From: Oscillospiraceae bacterium
Lineage (GTDB): Bacteria; Bacillota_A; Clostridia; Oscillospirales; WRJC01
Assembly: GCA_009785015.1 (NCBI GenBank)
Contig: WQXD01000202.1
Coordinates: 1 to 6,765, forward strand
DNA length: 6,765 nucleotides
Reading direction: 5' to 3'
Positions 6,333 to 6,765 of the stretch are shown here, one piece after another. Numbering within the stretch: the stretch's first letter is position 1; each line of letters starts with the position of its first letter. Position numbers and translations under genes: made by a program. The notes under the pieces are model-generated. The model was given only the letters and a program-made list of their open reading frames with translations, ran no database searches and was not told the DNA's origin.

Positions 6333-6765
6333 ATGAAGGACACAAAGCCCAATTTATTGTTTGTCTTTTCCGATCAGCAAAGGTGGTGCGACCTCGGGTG
6401 TTACGGCAACAACGAAGTAATATCGCCCAATTTGGATCGTTTCGCCGAAAATTCCGCGGTGGTCGGCTGCTGCATGTCAAATGCGCCTTTGTGCGTTCCG
6501 ATACGCGGCACGCTTATCACCGGGTATATGCCCAATAAACACCGCGCCGTGACAAACGACCTGCCCATACGGCACGATATAAAGGACATATCCTGCGTAT
6601 TAAAAGAAAACGGCTGGCACACCGGCTATATCGGCAAGTGGCATCTGACCGGGGTCCCGAGGGATCAGTATGTGCCCGGGGAAAGAAGATTCGGATTTTC
6701 GGAATGGAAAGTCAACAACTGCAACCACGACTATTTAAACTGGAATTATTACGATGAAGACAACA
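6333..6765 (+). CDS. Sulfatase family hydrolase, N-terminal part (cut by window edge)
   Basis: The first 144 codons of a formylglycine-type sulfatase are present; the gene runs off the right edge (whole proteins are usually about 450-550 residues). The start NLLFVFSDQQRWCDLGCYGN (residues 7-26) is the usual first metal-binding strand, with Asp14-Gln15 in the place of the Asp-Asp of many relatives. The catalytic signature is at 54-64: Cys54-Val-Pro-Ile-Arg58 then GTLITG, which satisfies C-x-P-x-R. Cys54 is expected to be oxidised to formylglycine; an anaerobe would use a radical-SAM maturase, not seen here. The second signature GYIGKWHL is at 98-105. No signal peptide precedes the fold, so the enzyme is probably cytoplasmic. 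The substrate is unknown: sulfated sugars, choline-sulfate-like esters or phosphonate monoesters are all possible in this superfamily. The ATG is supported by a strong ribosome binding site. Confidence 0.93.
   Translation, partial: MKDTKPNLLFVFSDQQRWCDLGCYGNNEVISPNLDRFAENSAVVGCCMSNAPLCVPIRGTLITGYMPNKHRAVTNDLPIRHDIKDISCVLKENGWHTGYIGKWHLTGVPRDQYVPGERRFGFSEWKVNNCNHDYLNWNYYDEDN

Overview
The window holds five genes on the + strand, packed end to end: four complete and one cut by the right edge. Every gap between genes is under 30 bases. The only non-coding stretch of any size is the 96-base AT-rich leader at the left edge. I see no rRNA, tRNA, CRISPR array, insertion sequence, attachment site or convincing terminator. 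The standard bacterial code fits: TAA, TGA and TAG all appear as gene stops. The long SecA insertion before the EAGGLYILGTERHE motif, the SpeA/YaaO-type decarboxylase, the GAGG-type ribosome binding sites, the TTG starts and the frequent ATA and AGG codons together suggest a Bacillota (Clostridia-like) bacterium, perhaps an uncultured gut lineage. That placement is inference.

Layout: (1) 1-96, AT-rich leader with two TATAAT hexamers and a strong ribosome binding site. (2) 97-2874, secA, the ATPase motor of the general secretion pathway, complete through its C-terminal zinc-binding tail. (3) 2882-3457, a 191-residue multi-pass membrane protein of unknown function. (4) 3468-4862, a 464-residue multi-pass membrane protein of unknown function, apparently made of two related halves that each carry an LPDF signature. 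(5) 4863-6305, a PLP-dependent decarboxylase of the Orn/Lys/Arg family. (6) 6333 to the right edge, the N-terminal third or so of a formylglycine-type sulfatase.

The gaps (7, 10, 0 and 27 bases) and the absence of internal terminators suggest transcription as one unit from the secA leader, although internal promoters cannot be excluded. The functions do not form an obvious pathway. secA is housekeeping, the decarboxylase would make a polyamine or its precursor, and the sulfatase would cleave a sulfate (or related) ester. The least explained part is the pair of membrane proteins between secA and the decarboxylase: they appear distantly related to each other, and the larger one looks like an internal duplication. 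I see no evidence of a defence system, mobile element or new RNA in this window.
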